The position numbers were made by a program, and so were the translations under genes. From Methyloterricola oryzae (GTDB taxonomy: Bacteria > Pseudomonadota > Gammaproteobacteria > Methylococcales > Methylococcaceae): 64,000 bases of DNA. Shown one piece after another: positions 20,809 to 29,634 of the stretch (position 1 is its first letter; each line of letters begins with the position of its first letter). The DNA is taken from positions 1-64,000 of the forward strand of contig NZ_JYNS01000004.1 in the NCBI RefSeq assembly GCF_000934725.1. Reading direction: 5' to 3'. The notes under the pieces were generated by a model. It worked only from the letters and a program-made list of their open reading frames with translations, was not told the DNA's origin and did not search any database.

Positions 20809-21512
20809 GGTGACTGCTCCGGTGGCTCGGAATCGCGCGGCGGTCCGTCACGCAGGAACAGGCGGTACAGGAGCATGCCCGCGACGAAGCCTCCCAAGTG
20901 GCCCCACCACGCCACGTCGGCATAGCCACCTCCCGCGGTCAGACCTCCCGTGGCTTTATAGAGTTGGATAATGACCCACACGCCCAGGAAGGCGATGGCC
21001 GGCACCTGGATGAATAGCGGCATGAAGAAGACCCATATGACGATGCGGGCATAGGGATAGAGAAAGAAAAACGCGCCCATGATGCCCGCCAGACCGCCGG
21101 ACGCACCGATGGCCGGCACGGTGGCATCGGGGCTGAAATAAATCTGCAGCCAGCCGGCCACGATCCCGCAGATCAGATAGAAAGCGAGGTAGCGCACGCC
21201 GCCCATCCGATCCTCGATATTGTCGCCGAAGATCCAGAGTAGCCACATATTGGCCACCAGATGCATCCAGCTTCCGTGCAGGAACATGCTGGAAACGAAC
21301 GGCGTGTAGTCGTTGGCCGGCAAGCCGGCCCAGGCGGCCCAGTCGGGATGGGCGTAGCGCGCCGGCACCAGGCCATAGAGGTAGAACAACCGCGTTTGGG
21401 CCTGCTCCGGAATCATCAGCGAAAACACGAACGCGCCAAAATTCGCCACCATGAGCGACCAGGTGACCCACGGCGTATTGACGCAGGGAATCGTGTCTCG
21501 ATAGGGAATCAT
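20805..21512 (-). CDS. Rhomboid-family intramembrane serine protease
   Basis: The 235-residue product has about six or seven membrane helices. The catalytic serine lies in GASGGLAGIMG and the catalytic histidine in AWWGHLGGF, so the Ser-His dyad is complete. The N-terminal start MIPYRDTIPCVN and the segment 'HGSWMHLVANMWLLWIFG' match the family of rhomboids common in bacteria. Its ATGA overlap with glcD suggests translational coupling, although no functional link to glycolate oxidation is known. Confidence 0.93.
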   Translation of the reverse strand: MIPYRDTIPCVNTPWVTWSLMVANFGAFVFSLMIPEQAQTRLFYLYGLVPARYAHPDWAAWAGLPANDYTPFVSSMFLHGSWMHLVANMWLLWIFGDNIEDRMGGVRYLAFYLICGIVAGWLQIYFSPDATVPAIGASGGLAGIMGAFFFLYPYARIVIWVFFMPLFIQVPAIAFLGVWVIIQLYKATGGLTAGGGYADVAWWGHLGGFVAGMLLYRLFLRDGPPRDSEPPEQSP

Positions 21513-21543
21513 TGCCTAAAAACGGTCCATCCAGAAAGCTGGC

Positions 21544-22425
21544 TCACCACATGCGCCTTGCGTGGGTGCGGAAGCGCATGAACCCGTCCACCGCACCCAG
21601 CATGGCGAGCCCCAGGGCAGCATACTGCGGCATCATGGCAATCAGCACATACGGCGGCGCAGCCCACAGCCATGACAGCCGGCGCTGGACAACGATGCCG
21701 TGGATCACCGCAAGTCCCACGAATAGATACATCATCAAGGCGACCAGGAACAAGTCCGACATCAGAACCAGGCTGAAGACCGAGACTGCAAAAAGCACAA
21801 CGGCCACCAGCACGGTCACGCTGACCGGCAGGCGCAAGGCGCGGAACTCCTGCCCGAATCCCCCTGGATAATACACCAGCGACTGCATCCAGCGCGCCAG
21901 CAGCAGGCTGAGCATAGCCCCTACGCCCATGGCGAAGGCCACCAGGCCATTCATCAACGGCAGGGTGCCGTCGCGCTCGAAACCCTGCACGGTCGCACCC
22001 GGCACCCCCGCAACTGCGCGCTCCAGCCAATCTCTCCAGAACGCTTCCACGTCGCCGGTCAGCACATGCATGGCGAGGACCCAGAACAGGCAGGTGGAGC
22101 CCACGGCAAGCACAGCCATTCCCTGCGAGCGATACGCCCGCAGCGCCCAGGCCCCCGCCAGCACCGGCACCCATAATGAGACGACGATGGGAAAGGCCAG
22201 GCCGGGCCGCAGGTTGACCAGCAACCACCCGACCCCCACCACAAGCAGAGCGCCCGCCGAGATGAGGGCGGCGATCAGGGTGCCGTGACGAAGTGCCACC
22301 AAGGCCAAAACCGCAGCGCTGAGCACGGCGGCAGGTAGAAAAATCAGAGACAAGGCGCCCAACACACCGGCAGCAAAAACCGCATGCAGGGGATGCCTCA
22401 GCAACAACGAGGCGAGTTCGCCCAT
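21544..22425 (-). CDS. Multi-pass membrane protein, DUF2232-like
   Basis: The product is 293 residues with about eight hydrophobic helices and short loops. The overall pattern, with the later 'D..LPLMNGLVAFAMG' and 'YYPGGFGQEFRALRLP' segments, resembles the DUF2232 (YybS-like) membrane proteins that in many gammaproteobacteria sit beside rpsR and rplI. Here those ribosomal genes are absent and it lies upstream of the rhomboid gene on the same strand, 31 bases away. Function unknown. Confidence 0.7.
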   Translation of the reverse strand: MGELASLLLRHPLHAVFAAGVLGALSLIFLPAAVLSAAVLALVALRHGTLIAALISAGALLVVGVGWLLVNLRPGLAFPIVVSLWVPVLAGAWALRAYRSQGMAVLAVGSTCLFWVLAMHVLTGDVEAFWRDWLERAVAGVPGATVQGFERDGTLPLMNGLVAFAMGVGAMLSLLLARWMQSLVYYPGGFGQEFRALRLPVSVTVLVAVVLFAVSVFSLVLMSDLFLVALMMYLFVGLAVIHGIVVQRRLSWLWAAPPYVLIAMMPQYAALGLAMLGAVDGFMRFRTHARRMW

Positions 22426-22629
22426 GTGCTCGAGCCTCCTTCAGAATTGATTCAACATACTCATGGACCGCGGCAACGGCATTTGGTTTCGTGCCCCCCG
22501 CAGGGCCCGCACAGCGCCGCGGCACGGCGTCCGCGCGGATTCGGATTCCCCAATGACAGGCAGGACCGAAGACATGGGCGTTTGCCGGCGAAGCGATTAA
22601 ACTGGCCGTCCATCGTAGAGGAGAACCCC

Positions 22630-23913
22630 ATGACAGAACAACAACAAGCTCCAGCGCTGGCGGAAGCGGACAGGGTGGCTGGCGGCGGACTTCTGGATCG
22701 GCGCCTGTTCCTCAGGCAGGGTGCGGCATTCGGCCTGGCAGCCACCGTCGCCCCGGCGGCTGCGCTGGCAGGTGAAATCGAGCGTCCCGCCTGGATGCGC
22801 TCGCCGGGCGCCCCCTTCTCCAACTACGGACAACCCTCCTCGCACGAAAAAGGCGTGATCCGCTGGGTCGCCGCCAACCCCGGAGCGCCGGGCAACGGCA
22901 TCTCCTGGACGCCCCTGCAGAAACTGGCGGGAACGATTACGCCATCCGGTCTGCACTTCGAACGCCATCATAACGGCGTACCGCAAATCGACCCCGACCA
23001 GCACCGTCTGCTGATCCATGGCCTGGTGAAAACACCGCTGTTTTTCTCCCTCGAAGCGCTGTACCGCTATCCCATGGTGTCGCGCACCTGTTTCATCGAA
23101 TGTGGCGGCAACAGCAACGCCGGCTGGCACGAGGAACCCATGCAGGCGCCCCTGGGCAACATGCACGGGCTGGTGTCCTGCAGCGAATGGACCGGCGTGC
23201 CCCTTCGCCTGCTCCTGGAGGAAGCCGGTCTCGACCCGAAAGCCCTGTGGATCATCGCCGAAGGCGCCGACGCAGCGGCCATGAACGTGAGCATTCCCCT
23301 GCGCAAGGCCATGGACGACGCCCTGATTGCCGTCTATCAGAATGGCGAGCACCTGCGGCCCGAGAACGGCTACCCCATGCGCTTGCTGTTGCCTGGCTGG
23401 GAAGGCGTCACCCAGGTCAAGTGGCTGCGCAACCTGGAGGTGGCCGATCAACCGGTCATGGCGCGTAACGAAACCGCCAAGTACACGGAACTGCAACCGA
23501 ACGGTAAATCGCGCCAATTCACCTTCGTCATGGAGGCCAAATCCCTGATCACGCACCCCTCGCCGGGGCACCGCCTGCGGGAGCGAGGGGTCTATCCCAT
23601 CAGTGGCCTGGCCTGGAGTGGGCGCGGCAAGATCCGACGCGTGGAGGTCTCTGCCGACGGGGGACGCAGCTGGGCCGATGCCGAGTTGCAGGAACCGGTG
23701 CTGCCCTGTAGTTTCACCCGCTTCCGGATTCCCTGGCGCTGGGATGGGGCTCCGGCGCTGTTGAAAAGCCGTGCCACCGACGAGACCGGTTACGTGCAAC
23801 CCGAGCGCAGCCGGCTGATCGCCGAACGCGGCCGAAACGGGTATTTCCACTACAACGCCATCGTCTGCTGGTCCGTATCCACCGAAGGAGAGCTGACCCA
23901 TGTGTACGCGTGA
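22630..23913 (+). CDS. soxC: SoxC-like sulfite dehydrogenase, molybdopterin subunit
   Basis: This is the molybdenum-binding subunit of a periplasmic sulfane/sulfite dehydrogenase. The 427 residues start with a Tat-type leader (DRRLFLRQGAAFGLAAT), then a sulfite-oxidase-fold domain with the Mo-coordinating cysteine probably in TCFIECGGNSNAGW (about 155-168). The C-terminal dimerisation domain begins near residue 310. The start at 22630 is chosen because a GAGGAG site precedes it and it begins the leader; a longer frame upstream has no such site. It overlaps the cytochrome gene by 14 bases. No other sox genes are adjacent. Confidence 0.92.
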   Translation: MTEQQQAPALAEADRVAGGGLLDRRLFLRQGAAFGLAATVAPAAALAGEIERPAWMRSPGAPFSNYGQPSSHEKGVIRWVAANPGAPGNGISWTPLQKLAGTITPSGLHFERHHNGVPQIDPDQHRLLIHGLVKTPLFFSLEALYRYPMVSRTCFIECGGNSNAGWHEEPMQAPLGNMHGLVSCSEWTGVPLRLLLEEAGLDPKALWIIAEGADAAAMNVSIPLRKAMDDALIAVYQNGEHLRPENGYPMRLLLPGWEGVTQVKWLRNLEVADQPVMARNETAKYTELQPNGKSRQFTFVMEAKSLITHPSPGHRLRERGVYPISGLAWSGRGKIRRVEVSADGGRSWADAELQEPVLPCSFTRFRIPWRWDGAPALLKSRATDETGYVQPERSRLIAERGRNGYFHYNAIVCWSVSTEGELTHVYA

Positions 23914-24433
23914 TCCTTTCCTGAATCGGCTAGCGACCGCCGTGGCCCTGATCGCGGCCCTGTCCAATGCCAACGCCGAAGGGCTGGGCATACCCGCGAG
24001 TGCGGCGGAAGTTGCGGCGCGCCGCCTGAACGTTTTCCCGGACGGCAAGGGACTGCCCGATGGCAAGGGCAGCGCCTTAGAGGGCAAAGCCATCTACGCC
24101 GAGCGCTGTGCCTCCTGCCACGGCGCGACCGGAACCGGCGGCAGCGCCGAGGAATTGGCCGGTGGCCGGCTCGACGGCCCCAGCCCGGACAAGACCATAG
24201 GCACCTATTGGCCCTATGCCACCACCGTCTTCGATTTCGTCCGCCGTTCCATGCCCCTGGATGCGCCTGGGTCCCTCAGCAGCGATCAGCTGTATGCGGT
24301 GACGGCCTATCTGTTGAACCTGAACGGCATCATCGATGAGCGCGCCGAGATGAACGCAGCCACCCTGCCCCAGGTCAAGATGCCCAACCGGGGTGGCTTC
24401 ATTGCCATCGACGCCGCCTTGACTCCGCCTTGA
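23900..24433 (+). CDS. soxD: SoxD-like monoheme cytochrome c
   Basis: This 177-residue exported cytochrome has a signal peptide ending near SNANA and one heme site, CASCH at 70-74. It would accept electrons from the SoxC-like dehydrogenase, which it overlaps by 14 bases. Canonical SoxD has two hemes and is longer; this one has a single CxxCH, as in SorB-type partners. The axial Met is probably in VRRSMPLDAPGSL. Confidence 0.9.
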   Translation: MCTRDPFLNRLATAVALIAALSNANAEGLGIPASAAEVAARRLNVFPDGKGLPDGKGSALEGKAIYAERCASCHGATGTGGSAEELAGGRLDGPSPDKTIGTYWPYATTVFDFVRRSMPLDAPGSLSSDQLYAVTAYLLNLNGIIDERAEMNAATLPQVKMPNRGGFIAIDAALTPP

Positions 24434-24519
24434 CGCGACCTTTAGACGCAGTCCGAGGGCGGGTCATGACCACTGAGCCGGGGCGCCGGGACCGCCCCGT
24501 AAATTTTGTCGGGAGATTG

Positions 24520-24548
24520 TTGACACGACCTGGCGAGATCCGCATAAT
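24520..24548 (+). promoter_or_regulatory. Promoter of tRNA-Leu
   Basis: TTGACA at 24520-24525 and CATAAT at 24543-24548 are separated by 17 bases, a near-consensus sigma-70 promoter. The -10 box ends 35 bases before the tRNA. Confidence 0.85.
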
Positions 24549-24583
24549 GCGCACTTCCCAAGCAGCTCAGCGCTGCACCTCTT

Positions 24584-24668
24584 GCCGAGGTGGTGAAATT
24601 GGTAGACACGCATGTTTCAGGTACATGTGAGGCGACTCGTGGAGGTTCAAGTCCTCTCCTCGGCACCA
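24584..24668 (+). tRNA. leuT: tRNA-Leu(CAG)
   Basis: The 85-base gene folds as a class II tRNA. The acceptor stem GCCGAGG (24584-24590) pairs with CCTCGGC (24658-24664), followed by A and an encoded CCA. The anticodon stem CATGT/ACATG holds the loop TTCAGGT, giving anticodon CAG, which reads CUG. The variable arm is long and the T-loop GTTCAAG-type sequence is present. Its promoter lies just upstream. Confidence 0.97.
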
Positions 24669-24993
24669 TATTTCTTCTTCGTTTGATTCCAAAGAACTAA
24701 GTCTCCGCGTCGTTTCAATGACGCCGCGAGCCGCTTGAATCCCCTCGTTTGCCCAAGCCCCGAGGTTCCTGAAGTCTAAGCAGGTCTACGGATTCCGCCA
24801 TCGCCGCGGCAGGCAGAGACTATTCGCGTTCGTCAACTTCCGCCATCCCGCGCGGGCTCGCCAGGACAGTTCACGGCGTCCCGGCACGGGGTACGCGCAG
24901 CAATCGCCTTGCGTCCGCGGCCAGATTCTCCCACCACGGCCCGCAAGGCTCCGATGCACCGCATCCGGACCCAACGACCCCGAGGAGGCCGAC
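24669..24993 (+). other. Intergenic region after tRNA-Leu
   Basis: About 325 bases between tRNA-Leu and the zinc-ribbon gene. The first bases after the tRNA are T-rich and may help termination. No integrase, attachment-site repeat of the tRNA 3' end, or convincing ORF was found. Confidence 0.5.
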
Positions 24994-25497
24994 ATGAAAG
25001 CGCCGCCACCCCCGAACCAACCGCCAGAGCACGAACGCCGCGACCGATTACTGAAGGAACGCGTGCACGATACCTACAAAGCGCGGCTAAAGCCGCAGGA
25101 GCCGTCGGTCTGCGCCCAGTGCGGAGCCGTGTTCCACCAGGGCCGCTGGCAGTGGCTCGCAGCCCCCGAAGCCTTCGGCAGCACCTTGTGCCCGGCCTGC
25201 CAGCGCATCCAGGACAAGGTACCTGCCGGTCACCTCTGCGTCAGCGGCGAATTCGCCCGCGCTCACCACGAGGAAATCATAAATCTGATCCGCCATGTGG
25301 AGCAGCACCAAGCCCGGGAGCATCCCCTGCACCGGATAATGAATGTGGAGACCTCGGGTGAAGAACTGCACATCACCTTCACGGACCCCCACCTAGCCCG
25401 CGGGGTCGCCGAAGCCTTGCACAGTGCCTACCAGGGTGAGATGGAATTTTCCTATGCCAACGAGGAACCGATGCTGCGGGTCCGTTGGAAAAGATAA
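24994..25497 (+). CDS. BCAM0308-type zinc-ribbon protein
   Basis: This 167-residue soluble protein has an N-terminal zinc-ribbon made of CAQCGAVF (near 40-47) and CPAC (near 67-70), four cysteines in two CxxC pairs. The segment 'GRWQWL' lies between them. The C-terminal half carries 'HRIMNVE...LHITFTDPHLARGVAEAL', which resembles the domain of BCAM0308-family proteins and NMD3-like zinc folds. Function is unknown; a link to RNA or ribosomes is a guess. A GGAGG site precedes the ATG. Confidence 0.75.
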   Translation: MKAPPPPNQPPEHERRDRLLKERVHDTYKARLKPQEPSVCAQCGAVFHQGRWQWLAAPEAFGSTLCPACQRIQDKVPAGHLCVSGEFARAHHEEIINLIRHVEQHQAREHPLHRIMNVETSGEELHITFTDPHLARGVAEALHSAYQGEMEFSYANEEPMLRVRWKR

Positions 25498-25796
25498 CGG
25501 CCCGCCGTACCCTCGGTTCATCGGGCCGAACGGGCTCACGCGCAGACTGCATAGCGGCCGGAATAAAGAAGGCCGTGCAAGCACGGCCTTGAGGAAGGAG
25601 TTGTGCGGAGCGGAGCCCCGCCTTTTCTTTTGGTTCTTTCAGTCGCCGCGTCCACGCTTGCCAACCAACTGAATTTCCTGCGCGGTAGGGGCAGTGTGCC
25701 GGCTTACCGCTGTTGCCTAATAAGGAGCAAAGGGCATGCCATAAGCCCCATCTCCAGACATTTCGGGCTTTGCGCCTATACTTAACGGCAATCCAC
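25498..25796 (+). other. Intergenic region before the sigma-54 regulator
   Basis: No gene found. It contains the inverted repeat noted at 25569-25590 and leads into the palindromic operators before the regulator gene. No clear sigma-54 (GG-N10-GC) promoter was seen. Confidence 0.45.
25569..25590 (+). terminator. Terminator-like inverted repeat
   Basis: AAGGCCGTGC (25569-25578) and GCACGGCCTT (25581-25590) are perfect complements; the practical loop is CAAG. It lies 72 bases past the stop of the zinc-ribbon gene. The downstream T-tract is poor, so termination is only likely. Confidence 0.45.
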
Positions 25797-25846
25797 TGAC
25801 AGAAGTGTCAAAAACGGCTGACACTTCTGTCATGACAGCCGTAACA
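25797..25846 (+). promoter_or_regulatory. Tandem palindromic operators upstream of the sigma-54 regulator
   Basis: Two copies of TGACA-N4-TGTCA occur at 25797-25810 and 25819-25832, with spacers GAAG and CTTC, so together they form a larger perfect inverted repeat around an 8-base centre. A third, degenerate copy (TGACA-N4-TAACA) follows directly at 25833-25846. The last site ends 25 bases before the regulator's ATG. The pattern suggests cooperative binding by the encoded Fis-type HTH and autoregulation; this is inference. Confidence 0.7.
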
Positions 25847-25871
25847 GGCGGCGAGTCGCCCCTTACCCAAC

Positions 25872-27203
25872 ATGGATCGAATGGCGTCGACGATCACCCT
25901 GCATTCCCTGCTGGAAACCCACGACCAGCCTTTTTGCGTGATTGATGCCTCGCTGCGGGTGATCGCGGTCAATCACGCCTACGAAACCCTGTTCGCCAGG
26001 AATCGCGATACCCTCGTCGGACAACCCTGCTGCCATCTCGCCGGCGATGAGCATGACGAGCATCAGCCCTGCCGGCACCAGCGGATGTTTCGGGATCTCG
26101 AGCCCTACCAGATCATCCATTCAGTCACCGATGGCGTGGACCAATCCCGCAGTTTTCGGGTTCGCGGCTTCCCGCTGGTGGACAGCGGCAGTCATCTCTT
26201 TCTCGGTGAATCCATCCTGCCCGTGGGCTTCAGCGGCGCCTTGGGCCAGTCTGCCATGGCGGGCGAATGCCCACGCTTTCGGCAACTGCTGGAACGGCTC
26301 ACATTGGCGGCGGGCAGCCTTGCCCCGGTACTGCTGGAAGGCGAAACAGGCACGGGCAAGGAACTGGCCGCGCAATTCATACATGCCCACTCAACTCGGG
26401 CGAGCGGCCAACTGGTGGTGGTGGATTGCACGGTGCTGGGCGAGGCGCTTTTCGAGAGCGAACTATTCGGCCACGAAAGAGGCGCCTTTACCGGGTCGGC
26501 AGGTTCCAAGCCTGGCCTGTTCGAACTGGCTCACCAGGGCACCCTGTTCCTGGATGAGATCGGCGAACTTCCGCTGACACAACAGCCCAAGCTGCTGCGC
26601 GCGCTGGAATCGGGATCCTTCCGCCGCGTCGGCGGCACCGAGACGCGCAAGGCCGACGTGCGCGTGATCAGCGCCAGCCACCGTGATCTCGCCGCGATGG
26701 TACAAGCGGGGACTTTCCGCGCCGACCTCTACTACCGGCTCGCCGTCTTGCCCGTCGCAGTACCGGCGCTACGGGAGCGCGGCGGCGACATTCCTGTCAT
26801 AGCCCGGCACTTGCTCGCTCAAATCGGCGCCTCCGTAGGGCGTCAACTGAGCTTATCTCTCGCCGCCGCAGAAAGGCTGCAGCAGCACGCCTTTCCCGGC
26901 AATATCCGGGAATTGCGCAATGCCTTGCAGTTGGCGGCGGCCCTGGCTCCCTTCGGCCGCATCGAAGCGGAGCATGTGGTGCTTGGCACCAGGGGCGGCG
27001 CCCATGCCGCCACGGCGCCACGGGAGGGCAGACCGGCTGCGTCGCCCAACCCTCTGGACGAACTGGAGATGTCCTACCTGAAGGAGCTGCTGCGGCGCCA
27101 CCACGGCAACCGGAAGCTGGCCGCCGAGGAAATGAACGTCAGCGAGCGCACCTTTTACCGCAAGCTCAAACGTTATCACCTGAATGACGCGCATGAGCAT
27201 TGA
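25872..27203 (+). CDS. Sigma-54-dependent activator with a Cys/His-rich PAS domain
   Basis: This 443-residue regulator has a PAS domain (about 10-115), an AAA+ sigma-54 activation domain (about 130-365) and a Fis-type HTH (about 400-437). The AAA+ part is complete: Walker A GETGTGKE near 156, the sigma-54 loop GAFTGS near 204, Walker [11 protein letters not shown], and the Arg-finger region. The PAS domain carries an unusual cluster of Cys53, Cys54, His55, His61, His64, Cys67 and His69, which could bind a metal, heme or Fe-S cofactor. The protein therefore looks active and ligand-sensing. It overlaps the HDOD gene by about 20 bases. Its targets are unknown, but three palindromic sites lie directly upstream. 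Confidence 0.93.
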   Translation: MDRMASTITLHSLLETHDQPFCVIDASLRVIAVNHAYETLFARNRDTLVGQPCCHLAGDEHDEHQPCRHQRMFRDLEPYQIIHSVTDGVDQSRSFRVRGFPLVDSGSHLFLGESILPVGFSGALGQSAMAGECPRFRQLLERLTLAAGSLAPVLLEGETGTGKELAAQFIHAHSTRASGQLVVVDCTVLGEALFESELFGHERGAFTGSAGSKPGLFELAHQGTLFLDEIGELPLTQQPKLLRALESGSFRRVGGTETRKADVRVISASHRDLAAMVQAGTFRADLYYRLAVLPVAVPALRERGGDIPVIARHLLAQIGASVGRQLSLSLAAAERLQQHAFPGNIRELRNALQLAAALAPFGRIEAEHVVLGTRGGAHAATAPREGRPAASPNPLDELEMSYLKELLRRHHGNRKLAAEEMNVSERTFYRKLKRYHLNDAHEH

Positions 27204-28152
27204 CACCGGCAAACTTGGCCTGATCGACGCCCTGTGGGCGCTGGATGTAACGGGAAAACACCCGGAGGATTTCAATGCGCCGCACGATATGCGCGAGCGC
27301 ATTCAGGGAGCCCAGCAACTGCCGCCGCTGCCGGAAATGGCCCAGCGCGTGCTCGCTCTCAAGAGCGACCCTAAGGCCGACGCACGCAAGCTTGCCCAGA
27401 TCGTCGAACTGGACCCGAGCCTCGCGGGACAGGTGATCCGCTGGTCCAATTCCGCGCGTTACGGCTTCCAGAGCCGCATTCTTTCGGTGAAGGACGCCAT
27501 CACCCTGGCCTTGGGTTACGAACAGGTTTTCAACCTGGCCCTGGCACTGAGCGCAATCCGTCCCTTCCAGGTGCCGGTGGAAGGCCCTTTGGGTAAACGA
27601 TTTTTCTGGCGACAGACCCTGGCCGGGTCCGCCCTGATGCAGAAATTACTGTACCTTAGCTCGCTGGAGGCGCGTCCGGATGCGAGCGCGCTGCACCTCG
27701 TCTATCTGCTGCACAACATCGGCCACCTGCTGCTGGCCCATTTGTTCCGTGCGGAGTTCGATTATCTGCGCTGCAGCATCAGCGCCAATCCGGATGCCCG
27801 GTTGATTGCCCTGGAGCGCTATCTGCTGGACGTGGATCATGGACAGATTGGCGCCTGGCTGATGGCCAGCTGGCGCATGCCGGAGCTGATCCAGACGGTC
27901 ACCCTGCATCACCACAATCCCTATTATCGCGGCGAGCACCAGGAAATGGTCTGGCTTACCTGTCTGACTGACCGCCTACTCGGCAAGATCGGCATCGGGG
28001 ACGCCCGCAATTGTTCACCCACCAACTCGCATCTCTTGAACCGCCTGGGCATGGAGCCGGACAAGGCGGAAGAGCGACTTGTGGAAATCGAGGACGCCCT
28101 TACCGAACTCGATGAGGCCGTCGAGGCCTTGTGCGGCAACGAGAGCACATAG
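27184..28152 (+). CDS. HDOD domain-containing protein
   Basis: This 322-residue protein is mainly one HDOD domain (about 40-240), an HD-like fold without catalytic metal ligands, recognised by 'LPPLPEMAQRVLAL', 'IVELDPSLAGQVIRWSNSARYG' and 'SVKDAITLALGY'. HDOD proteins usually serve in signalling as scaffolds. It overlaps the sigma-54 activator by about 20 bases, which suggests joint expression and possibly a shared pathway. A second possible start is at 27193. Confidence 0.9.
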   Translation: MTRMSIDTGKLGLIDALWALDVTGKHPEDFNAPHDMRERIQGAQQLPPLPEMAQRVLALKSDPKADARKLAQIVELDPSLAGQVIRWSNSARYGFQSRILSVKDAITLALGYEQVFNLALALSAIRPFQVPVEGPLGKRFFWRQTLAGSALMQKLLYLSSLEARPDASALHLVYLLHNIGHLLLAHLFRAEFDYLRCSISANPDARLIALERYLLDVDHGQIGAWLMASWRMPELIQTVTLHHHNPYYRGEHQEMVWLTCLTDRLLGKIGIGDARNCSPTNSHLLNRLGMEPDKAEERLVEIEDALTELDEAVEALCGNEST

Positions 28153-28171
28153 TCGCGCGCCGGCCGGGCCG

Positions 28172-28459
28172 TCAGGCATCCCGGCGCACTTCGAAATCTC
28201 CGAACTCATCACGCGCGGGTTCTTCGAACGACTCCAGGCTGTCCACCCGGGCCCGGGCCGGCCCATGGGCGCACCAGCTCCGCAGCCTGTCGACGGCGCG
28301 GGCCTCGCCCTGAGCCAGGATTTCAACCCGGCCGTCGGACAGATTCCGCACCCAGCCCACCAACCCCAAGGCGCGTGCCTGATCCTGCGTGGCGGCGCGA
28401 AAGAACACGCCCTGCACCCTGCCTTCCACCACGATACGCTCGCGTTTGACTTCCAACAC
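28172..28459 (-). CDS. acyP: Acylphosphatase
   Basis: This enzyme hydrolyses acyl phosphates. The 95 residues include GRVQGVFFR with catalytic Arg21 and the later VRNLSDGRVEI with catalytic Asn39, both expected for the family. An ATG at 28525 would add 22 residues with no counterpart in the family, so the GTG at 28459, preceded by a GGGA site, is preferred. It lies tail to tail with the HDOD gene and divergent from the DUF202 gene. Confidence 0.9.
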   Translation of the reverse strand: MLEVKRERIVVEGRVQGVFFRAATQDQARALGLVGWVRNLSDGRVEILAQGEARAVDRLRSWCAHGPARARVDSLESFEEPARDEFGDFEVRRDA

Positions 28460-28548
28460 TCGACATCCCGGCACGGTTCCCCGAGGCGCCACCCTGACCA
28501 AACCTACCCTATCGCCACCCGCCAAAGCGGCGTTATGATGACTTCACA

Positions 28549-28926
28549 ATGTCTGAACTCAACGATCCCCGCGTTCTGTTCGCAGCGGAACGCACCCTGC
28601 TGGCCTGGAGCCGTACCAGCCTGACCCTCATGGGCTTTGGCTTCGTACTGGAGCGCTTTGGCCTGTTCCTGAAGTTCATGGTGCCGGGAAGGGCCATCGT
28701 CGATGACCACAATGCGTCCGCCTGGATCGGGTTGAGCTTCATCCTGCTGGGCTGCGCCTTTCTCCTGCTGTCATCGCGGCAGTACCGTCAGGTGCTGAAA
28801 ACGCTGGCGCCGCCGGAAATACCGGAGCGCTACTCCCCTTACCTGCCCTTGCTTCTCAACCTGTGCCTGCTGATGATGGGCGTGACCCTGAGCGCCTACG
28901 TCATCTATTCGGTCTGCGCTCAATGA
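28549..28926 (+). CDS. DUF202 family membrane protein (YidH-like)
   Basis: This 125-residue protein has three membrane helices and the family start 'AAERTLLAWSRTSLTLMGFGFVLERFGLF' (residues 12-40), which is diagnostic of DUF202. Its role is unknown. It overlaps the aspartic protease gene by 4 bases (ATGA), so they are probably an operon. Confidence 0.9.
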   Translation: MSELNDPRVLFAAERTLLAWSRTSLTLMGFGFVLERFGLFLKFMVPGRAIVDDHNASAWIGLSFILLGCAFLLLSSRQYRQVLKTLAPPEIPERYSPYLPLLLNLCLLMMGVTLSAYVIYSVCAQ

Positions 28927-29621
28927 GCGCGCCCAAGTCCATGTTCAGACGGGCCCCGGCGCTGTTCTGCCTTGCCTTGGCGGTGAGTTCGAACTGTTGG
29001 GCGGAATCCCTCTCGCGGCAGTTGCAGAACCTGGCGCAAACCCACCAGTTTCGGCTGGAAGGCCTCGATCGGCTGAACCGGGAACCGGGCCGGCCGGTCG
29101 AGGGCGACCTACGGGAGCAGGTGCAGGATCTGCTGTCCAATTACAACTACGTGCTCATCCAAGGTACCGGCGGACGCATTGAACGGGTTTCCATCACCAG
29201 CCTCAAGGACCCCAGCGCAAAGCCCCGCTTCAGTCCGGTAGTGGCCACGACCCGCTATGGCAGCCACCATCAGGTGCAGGCCAGGGTTACCGGCCCCTCC
29301 GGCCAGGCGGCGGAAGTCACGCTGCTGGTGGACACCGGAGCCACCACCCTGGTGCTGCCGGAATCCATGATCGAAACCCTGGGCTTCGACCCGGCCAGCC
29401 TGCGGCCCGCCGTTAGCCAAACCGCCAGCGATACGGTGAACATCCGCATCGGCACCCTGCCCTCCGTCCAGGTCGGCCAGGTGGTGGCCGAGAATGTCGA
29501 CGTCAGCTTCTTCCCCGACCAGCGACTCAACGGCGCCATGCTGCTGGGCATGAGCTTTCTCAACCGCTACCGGTTCTCTCTGGACGACGAAAACAGCGAA
29601 CTGACCCTGATCGCCAAATAA
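28923..29621 (+). CDS. Exported retropepsin-like aspartic protease
   Basis: The product is 232 residues. A signal peptide (ending near SSNCWA) precedes a variable region, then a retropepsin-like domain with LLVDTGATTLVLP (about 135-147; catalytic Asp-Thr-Gly) and the closing LLGMSFLNRYRFSLD. The family works as a homodimer, so a single DTG motif is expected. Substrate unknown. The ATG at 28923 overlaps the DUF202 stop. It lies tail to tail with the large secreted protein. Confidence 0.88.
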   Translation: MSAPKSMFRRAPALFCLALAVSSNCWAESLSRQLQNLAQTHQFRLEGLDRLNREPGRPVEGDLREQVQDLLSNYNYVLIQGTGGRIERVSITSLKDPSAKPRFSPVVATTRYGSHHQVQARVTGPSGQAAEVTLLVDTGATTLVLPESMIETLGFDPASLRPAVSQTASDTVNIRIGTLPSVQVGQVVAENVDVSFFPDQRLNGAMLLGMSFLNRYRFSLDDENSELTLIAK

Positions 29622-29634
29622 GTCGCCAATACGC

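Noticed and set aside
24430-24669. Two short frames running across tRNA-Leu
   Set aside because: They overlap a well-folded tRNA gene with its own promoter.
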